Shown here one piece after another: positions 6,861 to 14,262 of a DNA stretch of 64,000 nt. Origin of the DNA: Klebsiella grimontii (GTDB lineage Bacteria; Pseudomonadota; Gammaproteobacteria; Enterobacterales; Enterobacteriaceae); the NCBI RefSeq assembly GCF_900200035.1, contig NZ_FZTC01000015.1, positions 372,001 through 436,000 of the forward strand, in the 5' to 3' direction. The notes beneath the pieces are model-generated. The model did not search any database. It was not told the DNA's origin and saw nothing but the letters and a program-made list of their open reading frames with translations. A program made the position numbers and the translations under genes. How positions within the stretch are numbered: position 1 is the stretch's first letter; each line of letters opens with the position of its first letter.

Positions 6861-7964
6861 ATGGCAAATACTGCCGAAGTAATCAATTTCCCTGTGCCTG
6901 TCGTGGCACTACAGGAGCTGCGCGTGGCAGATCTCGACGATGGGTTTACGCGCATCGCTAATGAGCTCCTTGAGGCTGTCATGCGTGCAGGTTTGTCGCA
7001 GCATCAGCTTTTAGTGCTCATGGCAATCATGCGCAAAACATACGGCTTCAATAAGAAATCTGACTGGGTCAGTAACGAGCAGCTATCTGACATGACTGGT
7101 CTTGCTGCCACTCGTTGTTCTACAGCGAAAAACGAACTGATTCGCATGTCTGTGTTGACTCAGTCCGGACGTCATGTAGGCATAAACAAGATGATTTCAG
7201 AGTGGGAGACAAGTAAGCCAGAGCGCAGGCGTGAATACGGAGCTACAAAAAATAAGGCTGGGTATATTTATGTCTTTGCTGAAAGTGAATCAGGGCCTGT
7301 AAAGATAGGTTTCACCACAAGAAAGGCTGAAGAGAGATTAAAAGAGGTTCGTCACTATTTTGATGGCAAGAATCCTAAAGTTTTTTACGTGTCTCCATTC
7401 AGCCTTCATGCTGGAGCAATAGAGCCAGTAATTCATGCAAATCTCAAGGCGAAGATGATACGCGGAGAGATGTTTGATACAGACGTTTTGCATGCGGTTG
7501 AAAACATTTCAACCGTAATGGAAACATTCCAACCGTCAGGGAAGAATAGTTTCACACCGTATGGGAATAACGTTTCCCGCCAGGGTGGAAACACAAAAGA
7601 CAAACATACAAAAGACAATAAAGACAACAGTAATAAACCCCCTAAATCCCCCAAGGCGGGTTCGTTCGATGCGTCCAGTGTTCAGTTGCCTGACTGGCTG
7701 TCTGCAATCACCTGGTCTTCATGGGTTGAATACCGCCGTGACCTGAAAAAGCCGATCAAGTCTCAGCATACCGTGACGCAGGCTATCAACCTGCTCGATC
7801 GCTGCAGGCTGAACGGCTATGCGCCTGAAGAAATTATCAACCGAAGCATCGCCAATGGCTGGCAGGGGCTGTTCGAGCCTGACGGGCAGGCTAAGCGCAG
7901 TCGCGATTCCAGCCAGGAAGACCCCCACTGGAACAGCCCGGAAGCGTGGAGGGATTTCCTGTGA
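6861..7964 (+). CDS. Phage replication initiator O with inserted T5orf172 (GIY-YIG-like) domain
   Basis: A 367-residue protein. Residues 1-125 are the phage replication protein O N-terminal domain (origin-binding winged helix; MRKTYGFNKKSDWVSNEQLS). Residues about 133-215 read as a T5orf172 domain of the GIY-YIG superfamily: GYIYVFAESESGPVKIGFTT, an Arg-containing helix, HAGAIEPVIHANLKAK and GEMFDTD. The C-terminal part (about 270-367; LPDWLSAITWSSWVEYRRDL) is the region that in O contacts P. The inserted segment is visibly more AT-rich than the flanks. Whether it cuts DNA is unknown. The origin iterons lie inside the gene after the insertion. SD AGGAG precedes the ATG. Confidence 0.88.
   Translation: MANTAEVINFPVPVVALQELRVADLDDGFTRIANELLEAVMRAGLSQHQLLVLMAIMRKTYGFNKKSDWVSNEQLSDMTGLAATRCSTAKNELIRMSVLTQSGRHVGINKMISEWETSKPERRREYGATKNKAGYIYVFAESESGPVKIGFTTRKAEERLKEVRHYFDGKNPKVFYVSPFSLHAGAIEPVIHANLKAKMIRGEMFDTDVLHAVENISTVMETFQPSGKNSFTPYGNNVSRQGGNTKDKHTKDNKDNSNKPPKSPKAGSFDASSVQLPDWLSAITWSSWVEYRRDLKKPIKSQHTVTQAINLLDRCRLNGYAPEEIINRSIANGWQGLFEPDGQAKRSRDSSQEDPHWNSPEAWRDFL
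7501..7640 (+). other. Putative replication origin: four iterons and an A-rich tract inside gene O
   Basis: Four imperfect 20-24 bp direct repeats follow each other at 7501-7520, 7521-7540, 7541-7564 and 7565-7584. They share a pattern like AAACATTCCAACCGTCAGG. A purine/A-rich strand (about 7585-7640, ACAAAAGACAAACATACAAA type) follows, which should melt easily. Lambda ori has the same layout: four iterons then an AT-rich unwinding element within O. Confidence 0.65.
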
Positions 7965-8740
7965 AACCTGAACTCTACCGCGCAATAAACAATCGGGATG
8001 GCGAAGCGATGGCGAGCATGGCCGGAGGCAACCCAGAGCATGGCCGGGTTGTGAATTCAGACGCAGAGCGCCTTGTCGACGCGCTGTTCATGCAGCTGAA
8101 GCAGATTTTCCCGGCAGCGACGCAAACCAACCTCCGGTCAGATGCTGACGAGCGAGTGGCTAAGCAGCAGTGGATAGCGGCATTTTCGGAAAACGGCATC
8201 CGCACCCGCGAGCAGTTATCCGCCGGCGTGCGCCATGCGAGAGCCAGTGAATCGCCGTTCTGGCCATCACCGGGCCAGTTCATCAAGTGGTGCAAGGACA
8301 GCGGCACAGTCCTCGGTATCAAGCTGGCTGACGTGATGGGTGAATTTCAAAGATACAACCGAGAGAAGGGGCTCCACACCGGCGGCGCCGAGCGCTTCCC
8401 CTGGTCTCACCCGGTCATGTACTGGATTGTCACCGATACCCGGCGGGCAATGTACCAGCGCCAGCTCAGCGAGGCAGAAACAGAGAAATATGCCGCCAAA
8501 AAGCTGGAAGACTGGGCGCTGAAAGTCGCCGCCGGAGAGCAAATACCCTCACCGGTACTGGCGCTGGAGAACAACCAGGAAGCAATCCCGACAAACCATG
8601 TCAGTCGTCAGCAGGGTTTTCACCCGGAAGGAAAAAGCTTTGGCTGCATGCCCGGCGCCGCATCACTTGGCGCGCTAACCCCGGCTCAGTGGCTGCGGGA
8701 CGAATACCTGATTGGCAAAGAAAAAGGGCTGATTCAATGA
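7961..8740 (+). CDS. Replication protein P (helicase loader)
   Basis: A 259-residue protein from GTG 7961, preceded by GGAGG at eight bases and overlapping the stop of O (GTGA). A GTG at 7946 is in frame but lacks a comparable site. It resembles lambda P: QQWIAAFSENGIRTREQLSA, FWPSPGQFIKWCKD and PWSHPVMYWIVTDTRR match conserved blocks. P binds host DnaB and brings it to O at the phage origin. Its position directly after O agrees. Confidence 0.9.
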   Translation: MKPELYRAINNRDGEAMASMAGGNPEHGRVVNSDAERLVDALFMQLKQIFPAATQTNLRSDADERVAKQQWIAAFSENGIRTREQLSAGVRHARASESPFWPSPGQFIKWCKDSGTVLGIKLADVMGEFQRYNREKGLHTGGAERFPWSHPVMYWIVTDTRRAMYQRQLSEAETEKYAAKKLEDWALKVAAGEQIPSPVLALENNQEAIPTNHVSRQQGFHPEGKSFGCMPGAASLGALTPAQWLRDEYLIGKEKGLIQ

Positions 8741-9042
8741 AACGTATATCCGGTACTCAAATCGTCATCAATTTTATCGGCAGCAATCCTGGTTGCACTT
8801 TTTCAGAGATTCGCACCGGAACGGGCCTGCACTCTTCTGTCGTTAACTCAGCTATCTGGGCCACGTTTAACGATGGCCGGGTTTTGAGAGCAGGGGAGCG
8901 CAAAGGCTATCGCTACACCCTGGCAGAGCAGACAGCCGTAATCGAAAGCACGTCAGCGGATTTTCAGTTTAGCAATCATCATTGTGGCGCCAACAAGCTG
9001 ACCAACCTTTTTAATCAGTGCCTGGCGGGAGTAAGAAAATGA
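8737..9042 (+). CDS. Ren-like phage protein (winged-helix)
   Basis: A 101-residue protein starting at an ATG that overlaps the P stop. It begins MKRISGTQIVINFIGSNPGC and has a winged-helix-like pattern (FSEIRTGTGLHSSVVNSAIW, then RVLRAGERKGYRY). Lambda Ren (96 residues) also follows P and has the same layout, including a basic end (here LAGVRK). Ren lets lambda escape Rex exclusion. The assignment is by size, position and weak similarity. Confidence 0.55.
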   Translation: MKRISGTQIVINFIGSNPGCTFSEIRTGTGLHSSVVNSAIWATFNDGRVLRAGERKGYRYTLAEQTAVIESTSADFQFSNHHCGANKLTNLFNQCLAGVRK

Positions 9043-9263
9043 AATTTATCAAATTAACCCAAGATTCAACGGTAGAGCGCCAAGGAAAATATGGACGTGA
9101 AACTGAAACGGTTTATGACCCGGTATTCATTGCTGTCGACCACATTGAGAGCATGATTTTCGCCGGCCTTACTTATCTCAGGATGGCCTCTGGCGATCGT
9201 ATTACGGTGCGGGAAACCCCGGAAGAAATCATCGCCATGCTTACCGCAGGAGCCGCCAAATGA
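9039..9263 (+). CDS. Small phage protein with FlbD-like fold
   Basis: A 74-residue product starting MKFIKLTQDSTVERQGKYGR. The second half (VDHIESMIFAGLTYLRMASG, then RITVRETPEEIIAML) follows the FlbD pattern of short strand-turn-strand plus helix. No function is known for phage members. It overlaps both neighbours by 4 bp, so it is translationally coupled. Confidence 0.55.
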   Translation: MKFIKLTQDSTVERQGKYGRETETVYDPVFIAVDHIESMIFAGLTYLRMASGDRITVRETPEEIIAMLTAGAAK

Positions 9264-9727
9264 CAATCACACAACAGGCAGTAAACGAGCTCATTAAGTC
9301 GCTTGAGAGTGCGGGCGAGCTGTCAATCAAAGAGACAAAGGTTATGGCGCTGGCGAAAGCGTATCTGGATGTGGCTGCGGAGAATGTGGCCATGAAGAGA
9401 GTCCCGGAAACAGACAGCGTAGCAATGTTGCTGGCTCTGAATTCGTTCCGCAGCGAGTTATTACCGGATGTAGGTTTGCAAAAGGCGTTTGAAAGCTTGA
9501 TGTATCACCGGATGACCCCCGCCACCGACGCCTACCTGGCCGGGATTAAGGCTGATGCGATTACCGCTTCTTTGGATGCCTGCTCTGACTATCTTGAAAC
9601 TGACTGTGTTATGGACAGGCTTGATATCAGCTACGAAGAAGCTGAAAAACGTACGTCAGGAGCGATGGAGTTTCATGATTCGATCGTCGCTTTTGCCCAG
9701 CAGCTGCGCGAGGGGGCCGACAAATGA
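9260..9727 (+). CDS. Hypothetical early phage protein
   Basis: A 155-residue, acidic, mostly helical protein (MTITQQAVNELIKSLESAGE). It resembles the loosely defined Ead/Ea22-like proteins found after ren in Klebsiella phages, but I cannot name a family. It starts with an ATG overlapping the previous stop and ends overlapping the next start. Confidence 0.55.
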   Translation: MTITQQAVNELIKSLESAGELSIKETKVMALAKAYLDVAAENVAMKRVPETDSVAMLLALNSFRSELLPDVGLQKAFESLMYHRMTPATDAYLAGIKADAITASLDACSDYLETDCVMDRLDISYEEAEKRTSGAMEFHDSIVAFAQQLREGADK

Positions 9728-9963
9728 GTATTAGAACAGAGCATGGGTACGGGCCATTAACGGTTACTGTCGGCTGGCTTGATAACTGCCCGAACTGCAA
9801 CAACGACAAAGTGAGTGTGACTGGCTGGTCTGTGTCTCCGGATACTCTTTGGGCTGGCGACGAAGCCGTATGCACGAAATGCGGACACAAAGGCGAAATT
9901 GATGCAGACGGTGAAAACGCCTGGGTTGAATGGGATGGCGTGAAGGAGTCCAGCCATGACTGA
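9724..9963 (+). CDS. Small phage zinc-ribbon protein
   Basis: A 79-residue protein with two Cys pairs, CPNC (about residues 22-25) and CTKC (about 51-54), spaced as in a zinc ribbon (Lar-like in outline). The context is the early accessory cluster. A nucleic-acid or protein interaction role is possible; there is no direct evidence. Overlaps its neighbours by 4-8 bp. Confidence 0.6.
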   Translation: MSIRTEHGYGPLTVTVGWLDNCPNCNNDKVSVTGWSVSPDTLWAGDEAVCTKCGHKGEIDADGENAWVEWDGVKESSHD

Positions 9964-10312
9964 TATCACCGAACTGGCGCAGAGAGTAAAAACAGAAGCT
10001 TCGGCGATTGATGATACCCAATGGTATCTGGCTAAGCCTTCAGAAATCAGGTCGCTGTTAGAGGCGCTGGAGAAAGCGCAGGCTCAATCATCAAAATGGC
10101 TTGAGGCCTATCACAAGGCCGTATCGGTTGGTGCTCGATATGAAGAGCGCATCGCCGAGCTGGAGTCCCGCACCGTCACCGTGAAGCAATATGATGAATT
10201 TCAGATTTGCCATTACGGTACCACTGAGGACTACGCGAAGGGATATATCGACTGTCAGAACAATTTCTTCAAATGGCTGACCGCAGCTGGCATCAAGTGG
10301 GAGGCTGAGTAG
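9956..10312 (+). CDS. Hypothetical coiled-coil phage protein (Ea22-like)
   Basis: A 118-residue protein with a central coiled-coil-like segment (IRSLLEALEKAQAQSSKWLE; RYEERIAELESRTV), typical of the variable Ead/Ea22-like proteins. Function unknown. The start lies inside the 3' end of the zinc-ribbon gene. Confidence 0.55.
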   Translation: MTDITELAQRVKTEASAIDDTQWYLAKPSEIRSLLEALEKAQAQSSKWLEAYHKAVSVGARYEERIAELESRTVTVKQYDEFQICHYGTTEDYAKGYIDCQNNFFKWLTAAGIKWEAE

Positions 10313-10645
10313 ATGGATAAGCCACTTAACAAGCGCGAACGCGAATATATCAAACCGGCTGTAATTTATGACTGGGAAATTCATCTTTGGCCAGGCCGCA
10401 AAGATGGTGTCTGGGATGGCGATAAAATACTGCCAGTAAAGGTTGGAGCTATGGCTGAATCACTGATTAAAAGGGGGTATCTGGAGAGGCTTGGGAGTGT
10501 AATTCGTGCCACCGAAAAGACGAAGGCGCTGAAGTGCCGCGCAGGTAACTGTTTATATGGTCGCCTTTATGACGATAACGATGTTGATTCGGGGAAGTGC
10601 CCTGATTGCGATGGCGGCATGATGTTTGAAGGAGCCAACCAATGA
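10313..10645 (+). CDS. Hypothetical phage protein with C-terminal zinc motif
   Basis: A 110-residue protein. It contains CRAGNC (about residues 75-80) and CPDCDGG (about 96-102), four cysteines that may bind zinc. The N-terminal half is rich in charged residues and has a winged-helix-like SLIKRGYLERLGSVIRATEK segment. It starts immediately after the previous stop. Confidence 0.55.
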   Translation: MDKPLNKREREYIKPAVIYDWEIHLWPGRKDGVWDGDKILPVKVGAMAESLIKRGYLERLGSVIRATEKTKALKCRAGNCLYGRLYDDNDVDSGKCPDCDGGMMFEGANQ

Positions 10646-11235
10646 CCAATAATCAGTTAACCGAGACAGAATTATTTCTACGCGATATTCAGTTGGGTTA
10701 CATGTTAGGCCGTTCTGATATTGCGCTAATTAAGGCAATGGCGGCAGAGCTACAGGAACGCCGCAAGGCCGCAATGGACGGCGAGCCGGTGGCGTGGACA
10801 TGGCACTATCGTGAGCAATGGCATGTCACAAACGATAAATGCCGGGCAGAATTTGTCGCAACAGATGGTGATGTGGCTGTACTGCCGCTCTATCGCCACG
10901 CGCAGCCAGCTCCGGAAATGAAGCCGGTAGGTTATCTATTCGTATCAGAACAGGGATCTATCGCTTACTCTCCGAATAATTGGGGAATGCCAGGCTTTAG
11001 GTTGGTCGGTCAAATTTATGGCGATATTGACGTAGAATCGCAGCCGGCGCCGGCAGTGCCTCAGGATGTGCTGGACGCATTGCAGAAGGTTGCACGAATA
11101 CGCCTCGACCTGAATGACTTCGACGGTGATCGCCGTGGCATCGCTGATTGCCTGTGTGATGCCGAAGAGGCTCTCATCGAGGTGGTAAACCGCCGCGCCG
11201 CCATGCTCGCAGCCGCCCCGCAGGAGGTGAAGTGA
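10642..11235 (+). CDS. Ead/Ea22-like phage protein
   Basis: A 197-residue protein with an N-terminal helix rich in Glu and Arg, a middle segment containing GEPVAWTWHYREQWHV and PLYRHAQPAP (a pattern common in Ea22-like and DUF551-associated proteins), and a helical C-terminus (DVLDALQKVARIRLDLNDFD). These mosaic proteins are common in enterobacterial phages and have no known function. Coupled by a 4 bp overlap to the upstream gene. Confidence 0.6.
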   Translation: MTNNQLTETELFLRDIQLGYMLGRSDIALIKAMAAELQERRKAAMDGEPVAWTWHYREQWHVTNDKCRAEFVATDGDVAVLPLYRHAQPAPEMKPVGYLFVSEQGSIAYSPNNWGMPGFRLVGQIYGDIDVESQPAPAVPQDVLDALQKVARIRLDLNDFDGDRRGIADCLCDAEEALIEVVNRRAAMLAAAPQEVK

Positions 11236-11357
11236 TGTCCAAGTGCAACGTTCTACTTTACTCAATGGTGGTTGGCTTCGGCCTGGCTGCTGGTATCCGG
11301 GTTTATATTGCCTGGGAGTCATTAATCAATCTGGCGTGGGGTGCTATCAGTGGCTAA
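11235..11357 (+). CDS. Small membrane protein, 40 residues
   Basis: The ATG overlaps the last base of the previous gene. The product MSKCNVLLYSMVVGFGLAAG, then IRVYIAWESLINLAWGAISG, is hydrophobic with one or two membrane-spanning stretches. Function unknown. A 14-codon frame beginning GTG at 11350 (VAKSHAERKAANLW) follows and may be a truncated remnant of another phage gene. Confidence 0.45.
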   Translation: MSKCNVLLYSMVVGFGLAAGIRVYIAWESLINLAWGAISG

Positions 11358-11410
11358 ATCCCACGCAGAACGCAAAGCCGCGAACCTCTGGTAAGTGGAA
11401 GCAAATTACA

Positions 11411-11647
11411 TCACTTACTGTCTTTTGTAAGGAGCCAAGTAATGGCAAGGACGCCGATTATTTGTGCCACCAAGTACAATGGCTCAACAGCCGAAGGGAA
11501 AACACTTGTTTCATCAAAGCCAACATTCCAGATAAAATGATAGGCAAAACCAAACTTAGAATCACCATGAACTAAGGATGTTGGCACCACTACAAACATG
11601 CATGCAATAACACAGCAGGCAATAATTCTTATTGTCTTCTTGTTCAT
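11411..11647 (-). CDS. Small membrane protein on the opposite strand
   Basis: A 78-residue product from ATG 11647 (a GTG at 11659 is in frame). It begins [20 protein letters not shown], a basic start followed by a hydrophobic stretch that could be a signal anchor, and has a second hydrophobic segment near the C-terminus ([17 protein letters not shown]). It runs against the surrounding early operon, like an inserted accessory gene. No family recognised and the ribosome-binding site is weak. Confidence 0.45.
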   Translation of the reverse strand: MNKKTIRIIACCVIACMFVVVPTSLVHGDSKFGFAYHFIWNVGFDETSVFPSAVEPLYLVAQIIGVLAITWLLTKDSK

Positions 11648-11677
11648 GGGGCAACTCACAAAAGGAAGGGTTTGGAT

Positions 11678-11932
11678 ATGTCTAGTTGGAATATAGCATC
11701 AAAGTCAAAAGACGAGCAGGACAAGGTCAACGTCGACCTCGCAGCGTCCGGCGTCGCCTACAAAGAGCGGCTTAACATGCCGGTTGTCGCCGAAGTGGTA
11801 GCCAGAGAGCAGCCTGAGCACTTGCGCGACTACTTTATGGAGCGCGTGCGCTATTACCGCGAACAGAGTATTCAACTCCCCCGCGCATCCGATCCGCGAT
11901 ATGTAGAAATGGAAGAGGCCAATAAAAAATAG
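11678..11932 (+). CDS. holE: DNA polymerase III theta subunit homologue (HolE/Hot family)
   Basis: An 84-residue protein closely resembling E. coli HolE (76 residues) and P1 Hot: [20 protein letters not shown], then [19 protein letters not shown]. Theta binds and stabilises the epsilon proofreading subunit in the polymerase III core. A phage copy may substitute for the host subunit during phage replication. The start at 11678 follows GGAAGG; a TTG six bases earlier is in frame. A decayed second copy of the gene's 3' end appears to lie at about 13230-13394. Confidence 0.85.
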   Translation: MSSWNIASKSKDEQDKVNVDLAASGVAYKERLNMPVVAEVVAREQPEHLRDYFMERVRYYREQSIQLPRASDPRYVEMEEANKK

Positions 11933-11933
11933 A

Positions 11934-12437
11934 CTAGGCTTTATTTTGGAGGTTTGCTTTATATGCAACCATGAGAGAGGGATCGCCATTTTTTAAAGCC
12001 CGGTACGCACGTTGGTATTCCCGTTCTCGATCTGCGTCTTTACCGTTTGCGCGTTTACTGCCTGGCGGAAAGGTTCGTTCTTCATGCCTAGCGTTGCGCT
12101 TCATGCGCTCGGCTTGCTCCGCGAGATCAAAGTCACGGCGATCACCACGGGCTGAAGTCTTAGACTTCTCCACAGCATCAGCAAGATGCCAGTGCGTCAC
12201 GACGCCATTAGCAATCAATCTGCGCATTTTATCGCGGTGCTTATCACGATAAAGTTTGCCTGCCAGCGGGGTTCCAGTAGGTATATTGAATTTAACCCGG
12301 TACTCCTCTACCGTCATTCTGTGAGCCTTTTTAAGGTGGTTAGCCAGCAGAGAGAATGTTTTTCCGCACTCAAAACATTTAATCTTGTCAGTGGATATAT
12401 ATTCCATAGCTTCAGCTTTACTGTTTATGCGGCGCAT
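11934..12437 (-). CDS. MucR/Ros-family zinc-finger transcriptional regulator
   Basis: A 167-residue protein with an N-terminal Ros/MucR-type module: IKCFECGKTFSLLANHLKKA (CxxC...HxxxxH zinc site, about residues 19-38), then HRMTVEEYRVKFNIPTGTPL. The C-terminal part is basic and rich in Arg and Lys. MucR-type proteins repress promoters by binding AT-rich repeats. It is the last of three leftward genes behind a promoter with a symmetric operator at 13135-13150, so autoregulation is plausible. Confidence 0.75.
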   Translation of the reverse strand: MRRINSKAEAMEYISTDKIKCFECGKTFSLLANHLKKAHRMTVEEYRVKFNIPTGTPLAGKLYRDKHRDKMRRLIANGVVTHWHLADAVEKSKTSARGDRRDFDLAEQAERMKRNARHEERTFPPGSKRANGKDADREREYQRAYRALKNGDPSLMVAYKANLQNKA

Positions 12438-12439
12438 AT

Positions 12440-12790
12440 CTAGTAACCAGCACGCTCAACTGTAGCGAGTAATTGTGGGTAAGATGCTGCTCTGAGCTTT
12501 TCATATAAAGAGCGAGCAGCAGTTACACCGTTAAGATAATCATCAGAGTCAATTACCTCTTGAGCTAAATGCTCGATGAATGATGGCTCGATGAATGAGC
12601 CATTTAATACATTCATCAGTACATGTTTTTCTTCTGGCTCCAGCGGAATGGAGCAACTACGCATCAGATGATCGTATCTGTCAAAAAGATTGTTTAGGCG
12701 CTCTGTTACCCCATCACGGTGCCCGTTTAAATGAGCGCGTAATTTTGGTGAGGGAGTAAAAGATGGATTACGGGAAATTTCACGGGACAT
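12440..12790 (-). CDS. Hypothetical phage protein, possible DNA-binding N-terminus
   Basis: A 116-residue, mostly helical product. The N-terminus (SFTPSPKLRAHLNGHRDGVT) looks like the start of a ribbon-helix-helix or similar element, but I do not recognise a family. GGAG lies six bases before the ATG. It ends two bases before the MucR-like gene begins, so the two are co-transcribed. A GGCCCGG/CCGGGCC hairpin sits just upstream (12807-12826). Confidence 0.5.
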   Translation of the reverse strand: MSREISRNPSFTPSPKLRAHLNGHRDGVTERLNNLFDRYDHLMRSCSIPLEPEEKHVLMNVLNGSFIEPSFIEHLAQEVIDSDDYLNGVTAARSLYEKLRAASYPQLLATVERAGY

Positions 12791-12834
12791 AGTGACTCCA
12801 TGAGGAAGGGCCCGGAATCACCGGGCCTGTTTAA

Positions 12835-13044
12835 TTATTCGATATCAATACCGATGCGACGTGCATCTTCCTGTGTCAGCGTAATGCCTTCGGCGTGGTC
12901 ATAATTAACGCTCAGACTGGAATTTACAGGGTAGACGTTGCCGGCATCAAGGCGCGTTACCGGGTAACCGTCTTCAACATACAGGATATCAACGTTCCCT
13001 TCTTCGTTGATACGCCCGAACACTTCAGAAATTAATGCAGCCAT
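12835..13044 (-). CDS. Hypothetical small phage protein
   Basis: A 69-residue acidic product (MAALISEVFGRINEEGNVDI), predicted as a small beta-rich domain with a helical end. GGAG precedes the ATG. It is the first gene behind the leftward promoter at 13128-13159. Function unknown. Confidence 0.55.
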   Translation of the reverse strand: MAALISEVFGRINEEGNVDILYVEDGYPVTRLDAGNVYPVNSSLSVNYDHAEGITLTQEDARRIGIDIE

Positions 13045-13127
13045 TTTGATTCTCCTTCAGCTCACCCGCTTTCGCGCTTCGCCTCACTAAGTTTATTGTT
13101 TTCAGATGACTCATTTGCCGTCTGTGA

Positions 13128-13159
13128 TATTATAGTATGACAGATGTCATACATGGTCA
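13128..13159 (-). promoter_or_regulatory. Leftward promoter with symmetric operator (MucR-like operon)
   Basis: On the minus strand TTGACC (13154-13159) is 17 bp from TACTAT (13131-13136); TATAAT overlaps at 13128-13133. The inverted repeat TATGAC-agat-GTCATA (13135-13150) fills the spacer, an ideal place for a repressor. The downstream genes include a MucR-type regulator that may bind here. Confidence 0.65.
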
Positions 13160-13229
13160 ATAAGAGTAATGAACAAAAAATGCTATCAATGCGTGTAAAA
13201 TAGGAGGTGGTTATTGCAAATCGACCGGG

Positions 13230-13394
13230 TTAAACACCAATCGGCGTCTTCTCTCCAGCAAACGAAAAAGACATCGAACGACTCTAGCGATTCAAAATCG
13301 TAGAAACCTACGTAGCCGAAATCAAACTTACCAGAAACCCCGAACATCCGATCCGCGCTATATCGAAATGGCCAGCCAGAACGAGAAAAAATAG
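13230..13394 (+). pseudogene. Remnant with a second HolE-like C-terminus
   Basis: The last codons before TAG 13392-13394 read TSDPRYIEMASQNEKK, matching the C-terminus of the intact HolE homologue ([15 protein letters not shown]). Thirteen consecutive bases are shared. Upstream the match moves to another frame (ETYVAEIKLTRNPE) and meets a TAG, so the copy is broken. Confidence 0.35.
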
Positions 13395-13489
13395 CCTATG
13401 CTCGTTTTGCAATTTGGAATTTAGCCCGTCATAATTCCCTTGTCAGCCTGAGCAACTGACGACTTACTTCCGGCGCCAAGTGGGGACAC

Positions 13490-14086
13490 ATGGCGCAGAC
13501 ACTGCAATTTGAGAAGAGTTATCAAAACGTACTGATTCCCGCAGAGCCGGGAACCAGCGAATACCTGCAACTTATCCCCGTAGGGCAACTGCTTTGCGGT
13601 GAGTTCCGCAAGCCCAGAAATTACGCATTCCACAAGAAGTTCTTCAAGCTTCTGACCCTCGGCTATCACTACTGGACGCCTTCCGGTGGACTCATTGAGC
13701 CCACTGAGCGCTCCCTCATATCCGGGTTTATCGACTTCCTTTCATCCGACTTCGATCAGCGCGCTGCGCTCCAGAATGCCGCGGAGATGTATCTCTCCTC
13801 TGTCGGTATTTCTCGTTCCCGCGATATGGCGCTGCTGAAACACTTCGAATCCTTCCGCGAGTGGGCAACCATTCAGGCTGGCTTTTACGACGAATACCAG
13901 ATGCCTGACGGTAGCCGTCGTCGTGTCGCAAAGTCGATCTCCTTCGCCAGCATGGACGACAGCCAGTTTAACGGCGTCTACAAATCAGTGCTGAATGTGC
14001 TGTGGAACTACATTCTGCGTCGCAAATTCCACTCGCCGGCTGAGGTTGAAAACGCCGCCAGTCAGCTGCTGAGCTTTGCGGGGTGA
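13490..14086 (+). CDS. DUF1367 family phage protein
   Basis: A 198-residue protein recognised as DUF1367 from MAQTLQFEKSYQNVLIPAEP, RNYAFHKKFFKLLTLGYHYW and the C-terminal FNGVYKSVLNVLWNYILRRK block. DUF1367 proteins are found in the nin-like region of enterobacterial phages next to ninG and are thought to take part in recombination, but no activity is established. It overlaps the following 58-residue gene by one base. Confidence 0.8.
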   Translation: MAQTLQFEKSYQNVLIPAEPGTSEYLQLIPVGQLLCGEFRKPRNYAFHKKFFKLLTLGYHYWTPSGGLIEPTERSLISGFIDFLSSDFDQRAALQNAAEMYLSSVGISRSRDMALLKHFESFREWATIQAGFYDEYQMPDGSRRRVAKSISFASMDDSQFNGVYKSVLNVLWNYILRRKFHSPAEVENAASQLLSFAG

Positions 14087-14262
14087 TGGCTATGCAATGT
14101 CTTCTCGCCAAAGTAATGGATCGCGGCATCTTCCGCGTTCCCGCTCGCCGCAAGCGCAAAGTCGAAGTTAAGCCGTCTGATATCCCAACACTGAAAGGCT
14201 ATACCGCCCGTCTGGTCGACAAGAAGTGGCTTTGCCTGAGAGCAAGGAGGCCACATGCGTAA
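14086..14262 (+). CDS. Small basic phage protein between DUF1367 and NinG
   Basis: A 58-residue, very basic product: MAMQCLLAKVMDRGIFRVPA, then RRKRKVEVKPSDIPTLKGYT. It is translationally coupled to both neighbours by short overlaps. Basic charge suggests nucleic-acid contact, but no family is recognised. Confidence 0.55.
   Translation: MAMQCLLAKVMDRGIFRVPARRKRKVEVKPSDIPTLKGYTARLVDKKWLCLRARRPHA

Larger units (their letters stand above)
13045..13489. other. Intergenic region between the leftward operon and DUF1367
   Basis: This 445 bp stretch holds the leftward promoter, an AGGAGG followed by a 29-codon TTG frame (13217 onward) of doubtful meaning, and the remnant of a holE-like 3' end. No intact gene is seen. 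Confidence 0.6.

Noticed and set aside
7501..7584. The iteron array as a CRISPR array
   Set aside because: Repeats are imperfect, contiguous and without unique spacers. No cas genes are present, and the location inside O identifies an origin.
12807..12826. GGCCCGG/CCGGGCC hairpin as a terminator between two leftward genes
   Set aside because: There is no T-run after the stem on the minus strand. It may affect mRNA stability, but I do not call it a terminator.
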